Shown here in pieces: positions 1-11,642 of a stretch of DNA of 13,955 nucleotides; the stretch's first letter is position 1, and each line of letters begins with the position of its first letter. The stretch lies in NCBI GenBank assembly GCA_013813955.1, contig JACCQW010000272.1, positions 1-13,955 of the forward strand, in the 5' to 3' direction. The notes beneath the pieces are model-generated. The model ran no database searches and was not told the origin of the DNA. It worked only from the letters and a program-made list of their open reading frames with translations. The stretch is from Solirubrobacterales bacterium (GTDB lineage Bacteria; Actinomycetota; Thermoleophilia; Solirubrobacterales; Solirubrobacteraceae). A program made the position numbers and the translations under genes.

Positions 1-897
1 CTCCTGCGCGTCGACGTGCAGGTTGTGCTTCTTGAGGTGCTCGATGAGGATCCCGCCCTGCGAGTGCACGATCGCCTTGGGCAGGCCGGTCGTGCCCGAC
101 GAGTAGAGGACCCACATCGGGTGATCGAAGGGCACGCGCTCGAACTCGAGCTCCTCCTCGGTCTCCGGGAACGCCTCGTCCCAGTCGCCCCCGTCGCCGT
201 CGAGGTAGCCGAGCGTGACCGTGTGCGCGAGCGAGGGCATCTCGCCCTGGACCCGCTCGATCAGCTCGCTGCGGTCATGGTCCTTACCGCCGTAGCGGTA
301 GCCGTCGACGGTCAGCAGCACCTTGGGCACGATCTGCGCGAAGCGGTCGATGACGCTGCGCGCGCCGAACTCGGGCGCCGCGCTCGACCAGACGGCGCCG
401 AGGCTGGCGGTGGCCAGGAACGCGACGACCGTCTCGGGGATGTTGGGGAGGTAGGCCACGACGCGGTCGCCGGGCCCGACGCCCAGCGCCCGCAGGCCGG
501 CGGCGGCGCGGGCCACTTCGCGGCGCAGCTCACCGCGGGTGATGGTGGCCAGGGCGCGCAGCTCGGAGGAGTGCAGGATCGCCGGCTCGTCGTCGCGCCC
601 GTCGCGCAGGATGTGCTCGGCGTAGTTCAGCCGGGCGCCCGTGAACCACTGCGCGCCCGGCATCTCGCGCGCGCCGAGAACGCGCTCGTAGGGCGCCGAG
701 GACCGCACCTCGAAGAAGTCCCAGATGCTGGCCCAGAAGGCGTCCAGGTCATCGACCGACCACGCGTGCAGCTCGTCGTAGCCTGCGAGGCTCAGCCCGC
801 GCTCCTCGCGCAGCCAGTCCATGTAGCGGGTGATGGTGGCCTGCTCGCGCCGCTCGGCGGACGGCTGCCACAGCGGCGTCTCGGCGGAGCCTCCCAC
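1..897 (-). CDS. Acetoacetyl-CoA synthetase (acetoacetate-CoA ligase), N-terminal part, truncated by window edge
   Basis: This is an ATP-dependent, AMP-forming ligase that activates acetoacetate to acetoacetyl-CoA in the cytosol. The 299 visible codons are slightly under half of a typical family member of about 650 residues; the C-terminal part lies beyond the left edge. The N-terminus reads ETPLWQPSAER and is followed by an ACS-type N-terminal segment (around residues 30-60, YDELHAWSVDDLDAFW) and GARLNYAEHIL. The AMP-binding P-loop is YSSGTTGLPK at residues 265-274, followed by AIVHSQGGILIEHLKKHNLH, which resembles acetoacetyl-CoA synthetases more than acetyl-CoA synthetases. I chose GTG at 895-897 because TACGGT lies exactly 7 nt upstream (leaderless geometry) and because family homology begins a few residues later. 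In-frame GTGs at 931-933 and 961-963 are alternatives. It is divergent from the PKD protein gene. Family is confident; acetoacetate specificity is from motif resemblance only. Confidence 0.85.
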   Translation of the reverse strand, partial: MGGSAETPLWQPSAERREQATITRYMDWLREERGLSLAGYDELHAWSVDDLDAFWASIWDFFEVRSSAPYERVLGAREMPGAQWFTGARLNYAEHILRDGRDDEPAILHSSELRALATITRGELRREVARAAAGLRALGVGPGDRVVAYLPNIPETVVAFLATASLGAVWSSAAPEFGARSVIDRFAQIVPKVLLTVDGYRYGGKDHDRSELIERVQGEMPSLAHTVTLGYLDGDGGDWDEAFPETEEELEFERVPFDHPMWVLYSSGTTGLPKAIVHSQGGILIEHLKKHNLHVDAQE

Positions 898-904
898 GCC
901 CGGG

Positions 905-910
905 ACCGTA
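905..910 (-). promoter_or_regulatory. -10-like element TACGGT for a leaderless acetoacetyl-CoA synthetase transcript
   Basis: On the minus strand TACGGT is followed by the 7-nt spacer CCCGGGC and then GTG (897-895). This spacing would put the transcription start at or next to the start codon. No clear TTGACA-like -35 is visible 16-18 nt upstream and no Shine-Dalgarno precedes the GTG. The same layout recurs at 3250, 9896 and 12661, which raises confidence. Confidence 0.5.
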
Positions 911-972
911 GCCGGAAAAGACTGGGGAGGCACCCTAGTGCGCCCTGGGGATCGGCCCCCCACAATGCGCAT

Positions 973-1120
973 AGGCCACGGAAGCGGCCGGATCGGGTGG
1001 GCCGGACGCCCACCCGCGGCAGGGAAGCAGGCACGGATGCACGGTGGCCCGAGGACACGGATGTCCTAGGGGCCGCGCTCTTGGTCGAGGCCGCCTGCAC
1101 GGGCGGCCTCGCTTGTTGGC
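973..1120 (+). ncRNA. Candidate structured small RNA or long 5' leader (hairpin array)
   Basis: This part of the 347-bp divergent spacer contains three strong stem-loops in a row. H1 (994-1016) is a perfect 9-bp stem with loop CGGAC. H2 (1046-1074) has GGCCC/GGGCC outside and AGGACA/TGTCCT inside, with loop CGGA and a small internal loop. H3 (1086-1111) is a perfect 10-bp stem with loop TGCACG, followed by CTTGTTGG. H3 could act as an intrinsic terminator for a plus-strand RNA, although its T-tract is poor. A weak -10-like CACAAT lies at 961-966, which would start an RNA near 973. No convergent protein-coding gene needs a terminator here. I do not recognise a known RNA family. The alternative is one long structured leader for the downstream PKD gene. 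The ends given are estimates. Confidence 0.35.
1086..1117 (+). terminator. Strong GC-rich hairpin, possible intrinsic terminator
   Basis: A perfect 10-bp inverted repeat (CGAGGCCGCC and GGCGGCCTCG) encloses the 6-nt loop TGCACG and is followed on the plus strand by CTTGTT. On the minus strand no T-rich sequence follows, so a plus-strand function is favoured. It sits between divergent genes, where an ordinary gene-end terminator is not expected, so it would end an upstream small RNA or act as an attenuator. Confidence 0.35.
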
Positions 1121-1145
1121 AGGCCGCCCACTCCCGCGACCGTGC

Positions 1146-1203
1146 GAACTGCGCGTTCCGGAACCCGCGCATGCATGGCGAGCCCCGTTCGCGCGGGCAG
1201 TTC
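1146..1203 (+). promoter_or_regulatory. Structured leader immediately upstream of the cupredoxin-PKD gene
   Basis: Two nested inverted repeats form one long imperfect stem: GAACTG (1146-1151) pairs with CAGTTC (1198-1203), and CCCGCGC (1164-1170) pairs with GCGCGGG (1191-1197). A 12-nt bulge on the 5' side separates them and a 20-nt apical loop closes them. The structure ends 41 nt before the ATG. It may influence stability or initiation. No known riboswitch core was recognised. The remaining 1204-1244 contains three copies of CATCGC and no good Shine-Dalgarno. Confidence 0.3.
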
Positions 1204-1244
1204 TGCGCTGTCGTGAGCATCGCATCGCGGCGAGCATCGCGGGT

Positions 1245-3200
1245 ATGAGGCGACTCGCAACCGTCGCGGCACTCGCGACGCTGGCCTGCGCGGCCATGAC
1301 CGCGCCCGCCCTGGCGGCCAACGCGACCGTGAACGTGGGCGCCGGCCGCACGTTGAGCCCGAGCGCCGTGACCGTCGACCCCGGCGACACGGTGACCTGG
1401 ACGTGGGTCGGGCCGGACACCGACCACGTGATCGCCTCCAACCCCGGACAGCGTGAGACCTGGCAATCCGATCCGGGCGACCAGTCGTCGCGCAACGTCG
1501 GCGGCAGCTTCGCGCACGCGTTCACGAAGTCCGGGTCCTTCTCCTACGTCTGCCGCGTGCATCCCGATCGCATGCGGGGGACCGTCACCGTGACCGGAGC
1601 TCCGGTCGCGTCGTTCACGGCTACGCCCGCCAACCCGTTCACGGGGGAGACCGTGACGCTCGACGCCAGCGCGTCGACGGACAACACGGGCATCGCGAAG
1701 TACGAGTGGGACCGCGACGGCAACGGGACCTTCGAGACCGATACCGGTGCTGTCCCGACCACCACCACGTCGCTCGGCGCCCCCGGCACGGTCGTTCTGC
1801 GCCTCCAGGTCACGGACACGGCTTCGCCGGGCAACGTCGCGACGACGACGCGCAGCGTCGTCGTGCGCAGCCGCAACCCCGTCGCCTCGTTCACCGTCAC
1901 GCCATCGACAGCGGCCAAGGGTCAGAGCGTGCAGTTCGACGCCGGCGCCTCGACGGACCCCGACGACGCCATCAGCAAGCACGAGTGGGACCTCGACGGG
2001 AACGGCAGCTTCGAGACCGACACCGCGGCGGAGCCCACGACATCCCGGATGTACTCCGCGGCGGGCCCGGTCGTCGTGGGGCTCAAGGTCACCGACGCCG
2101 CGCTGCACACGGCGACCGCGACGCGGACATTGACGATCTCCAACCAGCTGCCGGTCGCGTCGTTCGTCGTCACCTCTCCGGCGAGCCCGCTCAGCCTCGA
2201 GCCGGTGACCTTCGACGCCTCCGCGTCCTCCGATCCCGATGCGCAACCCGGCGATCCGGCGTTCAGCTACCGGTGGGACTTCGAGAACGACGGGCCGCTC
2301 GACACACTCGCCAGCACGAGTCCGACCGCCACGCACACCTATCGGACGCCAGGCACCAGGACCGTCCGCGTCCAGGTCACCGACGGCGAGGGCGGCGTCG
2401 CGCAGACCACGCGGGCCGTGACGATCGGCAACCGACCGCCGTCGGCGTCCTTCACCGCTCCCGAGCGCGTCACCGCGAACGGCGCCGCGGCGAACTTCGA
2501 CGGGGCGGGCTCCGCCGACCCGGACGGCACGATCGCGAAGTACGAATGGGACCTCGATGGGAACGGCAGCTTCGAGACCGACACGGGCGCGAGCTCTGCC
2601 GCGAGCCGGGTCTACCCGGCTGCGGACGACGAGGTCGTCGTGCGCCTGCGCGTGACCGACACCTCGGGCGCGCCGGCCGAGACCACGCGCAGCCTGATCG
2701 TCGATCCTGCGCCTCCTCCTCCTCCTCCTCCTCCTCCGGCCGGTGGTGGTGGTGGGGTCCCTGCCGGGCCCGCTCCCGCCGCGGTCGCGCCGGCGCCCCT
2801 GGCGCCGGCCTCCGTGGATCCCGCGCCCGTCGCGCCCGCGCCGTCTCTCGCGAGCTCGTCCGGGGGCTCGACCGCCCTGAGCGTCACCGGCTCCACCCGT
2901 CAGCGCGCGGCGAGGGCGCGCGCCGTGAAGGTCACCGTCGCCTGCCCCCGGCGCTGCTCGCTGAGCGCGCGGGGCACGATCGCCATCGCGGGCGCCCGTG
3001 CGGTGCGCTTGGGCAGCGTGACCCGGACGCTCACTGCTGCCGGCCGGGCGAACCTCACGTTGCGGATCGCTGCGCGCGATCTCGGGCGGGTGCGCCGGGC
3101 GCTGGCGCGACGCAGGCGCGCTGTCGCCACGGTGACGGTGCTCTCGCGGGCGGGCGGCGTCACGCGGACCGGGACGCGCCGGATCACGCTGCTGCGCTGA
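1245..3200 (+). CDS. Secreted cupredoxin-like protein with four PKD domains
   Basis: 651 residues. Residues 1-24 form a signal peptide (MRR, a hydrophobic Ala/Leu stretch, then APALA before ANATV). Residues ~26-117 are a plastocyanin/amicyanin-like fold with a complete type-1 copper ligand set: H61 in DTDHV, then C103, H106 and M110 in YVCRVHPDRM. Four PKD (Ig-like) domains follow, starting near residues 118, 211, 302 and 398; each opens with a P-x-A-S-F strand, and domains 1, 2 and 4 carry D-x-DGNG-x-FETDT, a possible Ca2+ loop. A run of nine prolines and a glycine run (~488-503) leads into a Pro/Ala linker and a basic beta-rich tail of about 105 residues with a CPRRC motif (567-571). The ATG at 1245 was chosen because the signal peptide begins there; the open frame further upstream crosses the hairpin array. 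Likely extracellular or wall-associated; electron-transfer partner unknown. Confidence 0.85.
   Translation: MRRLATVAALATLACAAMTAPALAANATVNVGAGRTLSPSAVTVDPGDTVTWTWVGPDTDHVIASNPGQRETWQSDPGDQSSRNVGGSFAHAFTKSGSFSYVCRVHPDRMRGTVTVTGAPVASFTATPANPFTGETVTLDASASTDNTGIAKYEWDRDGNGTFETDTGAVPTTTTSLGAPGTVVLRLQVTDTASPGNVATTTRSVVVRSRNPVASFTVTPSTAAKGQSVQFDAGASTDPDDAISKHEWDLDGNGSFETDTAAEPTTSRMYSAAGPVVVGLKVTDAALHTATATRTLTISNQLPVASFVVTSPASPLSLEPVTFDASASSDPDAQPGDPAFSYRWDFENDGPLDTLASTSPTATHTYRTPGTRTVRVQVTDGEGGVAQTTRAVTIGNRPPSASFTAPERVTANGAAANFDGAGSADPDGTIAKYEWDLDGNGSFETDTGASSAASRVYPAADDEVVVRLRVTDTSGAPAETTRSLIVDPAPPPPPPPPPAGGGGGVPAGPAPAAVAPAPLAPASVDPAPVAPAPSLASSSGGSTALSVTGSTRQRAARARAVKVTVACPRRCSLSARGTIAIAGARAVRLGSVTRTLTAAGRANLTLRIAARDLGRVRRALARRRRAVATVTVLSRAGGVTRTGTRRITLLR
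2708..2757 (+). repeat. Paired trinucleotide microsatellites (CCT)8 and (GGT)4
   Basis: Within the PKD gene, eight CCT units (2712-2735) encode the proline run, and four GGT units ending in GGGG (2742-2757) encode the glycine run. Unit length is three, so slippage would change the linker length without breaking the frame. The complement of the first tract (GGA repeats) and the second tract itself are G-rich on opposite strands and could form quadruplexes. Confidence 0.7.
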
Positions 3201-3210
3201 AGCGCTGTGA

Positions 3211-3227
3211 CGCCCCGCGCGCGGGCG
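3211..3227 (+). terminator. Weak GC-rich hairpin after the PKD gene
   Basis: CGCCC (3211-3215) and GGGCG (3223-3227) form a 5-bp stem with a CG-rich 7-nt loop, 11 nt after the PKD stop. No T-tract follows. It is the only terminator-like structure I can see between the PKD gene and the promoter element at 3250, so efficiency is doubtful. Confidence 0.2.
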
Positions 3228-3249
3228 AGGGAGAACGCGATGGTGAGAC

Positions 3250-3255
3250 TATGCT
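3250..3255 (+). promoter_or_regulatory. -10-like element TATGCT upstream of GTG 3263
   Basis: TATGCT is followed by the 7-nt spacer CCCGCTC and GTG at 3263-3265, the same geometry as at 905, 9896 and 12661. It is the best promoter candidate for the carboxylase transcript. The GTG it serves is not in frame with the carboxylase ORF but opens the 37-codon frame that overlaps it. No convincing -35 is visible. Confidence 0.5.
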
Positions 3256-3262
3256 CCCGCTC

Positions 3263-3350
3263 GTGACGGACCCCGCGCCATCCCCCGTGGTCTCCGAGGG
3301 GCCGGCGTCGGAGACCCTCCCGGAAGCGGACGCGACTGCCCCGGCGGAAG

Positions 3351-3376
<26 letters not shown>
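3263..3376 (+). CDS. 37-residue acidic reading frame overlapping the carboxylase start (leader ORF or out-of-frame N-terminus)
   Basis: The frame starts at GTG 3263, 7 nt after a TATGCT element, and ends at TGA 3374-3376. It encodes a Pro/Ala/Glu/Asp-rich, probably disordered peptide (begins MTDPAPSPVVSEGP, ends DASTPSAG). It overlaps the carboxylase ORF (ATG 3351) by 26 bp in another frame. Two readings are possible. It may be a short leader peptide translationally coupled to the carboxylase. Alternatively it may be the real N-terminus of the carboxylase, put out of frame by one extra G in the GGG at 3371-3373: removing one G would read STPSAGDAGFSRVAIVNRGE continuously. Composition fits a natural disordered extension, but there is no homology evidence. 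Confidence 0.4.
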
Positions 3377-8876
<5,500 letters not shown>

Positions 8877-8888
<12 letters not shown>

Positions 8889-9773
8889 CTCCTGGAGCGC
8901 TTCGCCGGCGCGCACGGGCGCCGGGATCAGCGCCGCCCCGACGAGAATCAGGGCGAACGCCGCGAGGCGCACGCCGATGACGAAGGCGGTCTCGCCCAGC
9001 CGGTCTCCGAAGACCGCCAGCCCGGCGAGGATCGTGGAGAGGTTGGCCGCGACCGAGGTGACGGCGATCACGGCGACGCCGTCACCGATCTGCAGGCTGC
9101 GCGCGGACGCGAAGAACGAGAAGACCGCCGCGGTGACGATGACGATGCTCCATGGGCTCACGAGGCCGGCGGGCCCGCTCTCGAGGTCGCCCGAGAGCGC
9201 CTTGATGGCCACGTCGGAGATCCCGAACCCAAGTCCGGCGGCGATACCGAGCAGCACGCCGCGCTGCACCGGGATGCGCTCGATCAGGTGGGAGACGACC
9301 AGCAGTAGGCCGACGCAGACGGCGATGCCCTCGAAGAGGATCATCCCCGCAAGGGAGTAGCGGGAACTGGCCCCTCCACCTCCGCCGCCGCCGGTCAGCG
9401 TCAGCAGGCTCAGCGACACCGCGACCAGGCCGATCCCGATCCACTGGCGACGGCCCAGCTCGAAGCCGAAGAAGCGCTCGGCGAGCACCGCCAGGAAGAC
9501 GAGGCCGCTCGCGAGTACCGCTTGGCCGATCGAGAGCGGGGCGAGGGAGAGCGCGGCCACGTGCAGGGCGAACGCCACCGCCGCCACTCCCCAGCCGATG
9601 CTCCACCACCGGGAGCGAAAAAGATCGATCGCGCTGCGCAGCGGATGGCGCATGTCGACGTCGGGCGCGGCGACCGCGCCACGGTGCTTGAACAGAAAGG
9701 CGAGATTGGTCGCGAGCGCGGACAGGAGCGCACAGACGAGACCCACGCCGACCGCCGGCGAGATTTCGGTCAC
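8877..9773 (-). CDS. DMT-superfamily (EamA/NIPA-like) multi-pass membrane protein
   Basis: 298 residues and strongly hydrophobic, with about nine to ten membrane segments, the usual layout of drug/metabolite transporters. The first helix is VGVGLVCALLSALATNLAFLF. Helix 3-4 sequence is LHVAALSLAPLSIGQAVLASG, a typical DMT inner-repeat signature. A Gly7 loop at mid-protein (encoded near 9375-9400) separates the two halves, and the second half contains GISDVAIKALSGD and VAANLSTILAGLAVFGDRLGE. Substrate unknown. Start GTG 9771-9773 was chosen because the first helix begins about 7 residues later; AAGGGA about 10 nt upstream is a weak ribosome-binding site. The open frame extends further upstream into the divergent epimerase gene, but that part looks non-coding. 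The stop lies inside the end of the carboxylase gene (12-bp convergent overlap). Confidence 0.8.
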
Positions 9774-9895
9774 CGTGGGGTCATCCCTTGAGTGCTCATC
9801 GGGCGCACGAGCTACCGCCGGCGTGGGGGGCTGTCCTTCGCCGCCCACGGTACGCCCTCTTGCCTTCGAGTGGGAGTCGGTCAGCGGTCGTGCTC

Positions 9896-9901
9896 TACGC
9901 T
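9896..9901 (+). promoter_or_regulatory. -10-like element TACGCT for a leaderless epimerase transcript
   Basis: TACGCT is followed by the 7-nt spacer CGGGCGG and GTG 9909, where the NAD-binding domain begins almost immediately. No Shine-Dalgarno and no clear -35 are visible. The divergent spacer with the transporter gene is 135 bp (9774-9908). Confidence 0.5.
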
Positions 9902-9908
9902 CGGGCGG

Positions 9909-11018
9909 GTGCGGGACGTGTGCGTGACCGGGGCGACCGGGTTCGTGGGAGCCCACGTCACCCAGCGCCTGGCCGAGCGCGGAGACCGCGTCCGCGCGGG
10001 GTATCGCAACGCGGCGCGCCTGGCGCTGCTCGACGGGATCGAAGTGCAGCCCGTCGAGGGCGACGTGCGCGACCTCAACGCGATGCGCCGGGCGGTCCGT
10101 GGCTGCGAGGTCCTCTTCCATGTGGCCGGGCTGGTGGCCTCCCGGCCGATCGCGAAGGTGTGGGAGATCAACGCGGAGAGCCCGCTGGTCGCGGTCGAGG
10201 CGGCCTCTTTCGAGGGAGTGCGCCGCGTCGTGCTGACGTCCACGATCTCCGCGATCGGCCCCGCCGATGGCTTCCCCGCCGCCGAGGACAACCCTTACCC
10301 GGAGGCGGGGCTCGGCCTCGTCTACGCGGATTCCAAGCGAGCGGGGGAGCGGGCCGCGCTCGCCGCGGGCCGGCGGCTGGGGGTGGAGGTAGTCGTCGTC
10401 AACCCGGCCTACGTGCTCGGGGTGCCGGTCGACCGCCGCCAGCCGGGCGAAACGTCCACGCGCATCGTCGGCAACTTCCTGCGCGGCCGCCTGCCCGCGG
10501 TGATCGATACACCGATGAGCTTCGTCGACGCCGCCGACGTGGCCGAGGGGCACCTGCTGGCCGCCGAGCACGGCCGGGCCGGCGAGCGCTACATCCTCGG
10601 CGGCCACAACTGCGACTGGGCCGAGCTGATCGACAAGGTCGCACGTGCCGCCGGCCTCGAGCGCACGCTGCTCGTCGTGCCGCGCGAGATCGCCGTCCTG
10701 GGGCGCCTGCGCGAGCGCCTCGGCCTGCCCGGGCCGATCTCCGCCGAGGCCTATTCGCTCATGGGCCAGGACTGGCGCTTCAGCTCTGACAAGGCACTAC
10801 GCGAGCTGGGCTACCGGACGCGCCCGCTGACCGAGACCGTCGAGGCGACGACGAGCTGGTATCTCGAGCTGATGGCAGCCGGCGCGTTCGACGGCGCGCG
10901 TAGCTCCCCGCTGTCGCTGGCCGCGGGCGGGCTGGAGGCAGCCGATCGCCTCGGGCTGCTGTGGGGCCTGCGCCCCGCGCAGGCGCTGCTCGGGCGGCGC
11001 CTGGTGGCGGGGCGGTGA
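9909..11018 (+). CDS. NAD(P)-dependent epimerase/dehydratase, extended SDR family (HpnA-like)
   Basis: 369 residues. The Rossmann glycine motif VTGATGFVG begins at residue 7, followed by GDVRD and CEVLFHVAG as in extended short-chain dehydrogenases. The catalytic pair is Y139 and K143 in YADSKRAGE, with the serine/threonine region VVLTSTISAIG upstream. NPAYVLG and SFVDAADVAEGHLLA are typical substrate-domain motifs. The overall pattern resembles hopanoid-associated epimerases (HpnA) and dihydroflavonol-reductase-like members, but no hopanoid genes are nearby, so the substrate (nucleotide sugar, isoprenoid or other) is unknown. GTG 9909 was chosen because TACGCT sits 7 nt upstream and the nucleotide-binding strand starts at residue 3. 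About 60 C-terminal residues after the SDR core are Ala/Leu-rich. It ends 6 bp before the convergent cupin gene. Confidence 0.85.
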   Translation: MRDVCVTGATGFVGAHVTQRLAERGDRVRAGYRNAARLALLDGIEVQPVEGDVRDLNAMRRAVRGCEVLFHVAGLVASRPIAKVWEINAESPLVAVEAASFEGVRRVVLTSTISAIGPADGFPAAEDNPYPEAGLGLVYADSKRAGERAALAAGRRLGVEVVVVNPAYVLGVPVDRRQPGETSTRIVGNFLRGRLPAVIDTPMSFVDAADVAEGHLLAAEHGRAGERYILGGHNCDWAELIDKVARAAGLERTLLVVPREIAVLGRLRERLGLPGPISAEAYSLMGQDWRFSSDKALRELGYRTRPLTETVEATTSWYLELMAAGAFDGARSSPLSLAAGGLEAADRLGLLWGLRPAQALLGRRLVAGR

Positions 11019-11024
11019 GGTCGC

Positions 11025-11582
11025 TCAGGCGAGCGTCGCGAACTCGCCCGACCGGTGCCCGCGGTGCCTGGCCAAGCGGGCGAGGGGGCCGAAGAGAAGC
11101 CGCTGAACGGGTCGCGGCGGTGCCGGGAAGAGCAGGTGGACCATCTCGCGGTAGTCGTCGATCAGGACCGCCGCCTCGAGCACCCCGCTGGGCGTGGGCA
11201 GCCCGACGGAGGTGAGCTTGCCGGCGCGGGAGAGGCCCGCGACGTCCTCGAGGAACGCCTGCAGCGTGGAGGGCGGGCGCGCCTCGCACGCGACCTGGGC
11301 GACCTCGTCGCCGCGGTTGCGAAACGCGTGGCGCGTCCCGGCGGGGACGATGATCGTCTCGCCGGGGCCCGCGGAGATCCACGTCCGCCCGGCGAGGAAC
11401 TCCGCCCGGCCGGCGCGGACCGTGAAGCGCTCCTCCATCGCGTGGTGGATGTGCGGGGTGACGCCGCCATCAGGGTCGATCCACATCTCCACGTGCTGGA
11501 CCTCGCCGCCGCCGGGATCGGTCGAGCGACGGAAGCGGTAGCGCGTGCGAAAGACCGGATCCTCGACCAGATGCTCGCCCAT
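11025..11582 (-). CDS. Cupin-domain protein, probably controlled by the divergent TetR regulator
   Basis: 185 residues. A single cupin barrel lies at ~30-105. Motif 1 is PHIHHAMEERFTVRAG, which supplies the two His and Glu metal ligands. Motif 2 is GETIIVPAGTRHAFRN, an exact match to G-x5-P-x-G-x2-H-x3-N, supplying the third His. The complete ligand set suggests a metal-binding enzyme or a sensor of a small molecule; the reaction cannot be told. The C-terminal ~80 residues are helical/basic and outside the cupin core. ATG 11580-11582 is preceded by GGAG at 7 nt; a second in-frame ATG at 11613-11615 lies within the operator and is less likely. It is divergent from the TetR gene with a shared palindrome between them. 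Confidence 0.8.
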   Translation of the reverse strand: MGEHLVEDPVFRTRYRFRRSTDPGGGEVQHVEMWIDPDGGVTPHIHHAMEERFTVRAGRAEFLAGRTWISAGPGETIIVPAGTRHAFRNRGDEVAQVACEARPPSTLQAFLEDVAGLSRAGKLTSVGLPTPSGVLEAAVLIDDYREMVHLLFPAPPRPVQRLLFGPLARLARHRGHRSGEFATLA

Positions 11583-11604
11583 GGTGACGCTCCATTTCCG
11601 TAAC

Positions 11605-11618
11605 CTAATGACCATTAG
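11605..11618. promoter_or_regulatory. Palindromic operator CTAATG-AC-CATTAG in the cupin/TetR divergent promoter
   Basis: Perfect 6-bp arms surround a 2-bp centre in the 60-bp spacer, the size and position expected for a TetR-family dimer site. A larger inverted repeat, AACCTAA (11602-11608) and TTAGGTT (11638-11644), and another CCTAA (11627-11631) lie around it, so more half-sites may exist; TTAGGTT overlaps the regulator's TTG start. The AT-rich stretch stands out from the GC-rich surroundings. Autoregulation plus control of the cupin gene is inferred. Confidence 0.6.
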
Positions 11619-11629
11619 TCAAGCTACCT

Positions 11630-11635
11630 AAGGGG
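11630..11635 (+). promoter_or_regulatory. Ribosome-binding site AAGGGG supporting a TTG start for the TetR gene
   Basis: AAGGGG lies 7 nt upstream of TTG 11643-11645, ideal spacing for initiation, and supports this rare start codon over downstream alternatives. Here a leadered start is used, unlike the TAYGST-GTG genes. Confidence 0.5.
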
Positions 11636-11642
11636 CGTTAGG

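Noticed and set aside
994..1074. Guanidine-II (mini-ykkC) riboswitch suggested by ACGG loop
   Set aside because: That class needs two similar hairpins with ACGR tetraloops closed by G-C pairs. H1 has loop CGGAC, and the ACGG in H2 requires an extra unpaired A.
1044..1244. Upstream extension of the PKD protein frame
   Set aside because: A clean signal peptide begins at 1245; the extra residues would bury it and pass through the strong stem-loops.
961..1244. c-di-AMP, cobalamin or other known riboswitch upstream of a secreted protein
   Set aside because: None of the conserved core sequences I know for these classes could be found in the spacer.
792..2336. A long minus-strand open frame across the divergent spacer and PKD gene
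   Set aside because: It crosses two well-supported genes and the hairpin array, and its translation is low-complexity Arg/Gly-rich without any fold signature.
9774..10607. N-terminal extension of the transporter frame into the divergent epimerase gene
   Set aside because: The extension is hydrophilic, Arg/His-rich and antisense to clear SDR motifs; the membrane protein starts naturally at GTG 9773.
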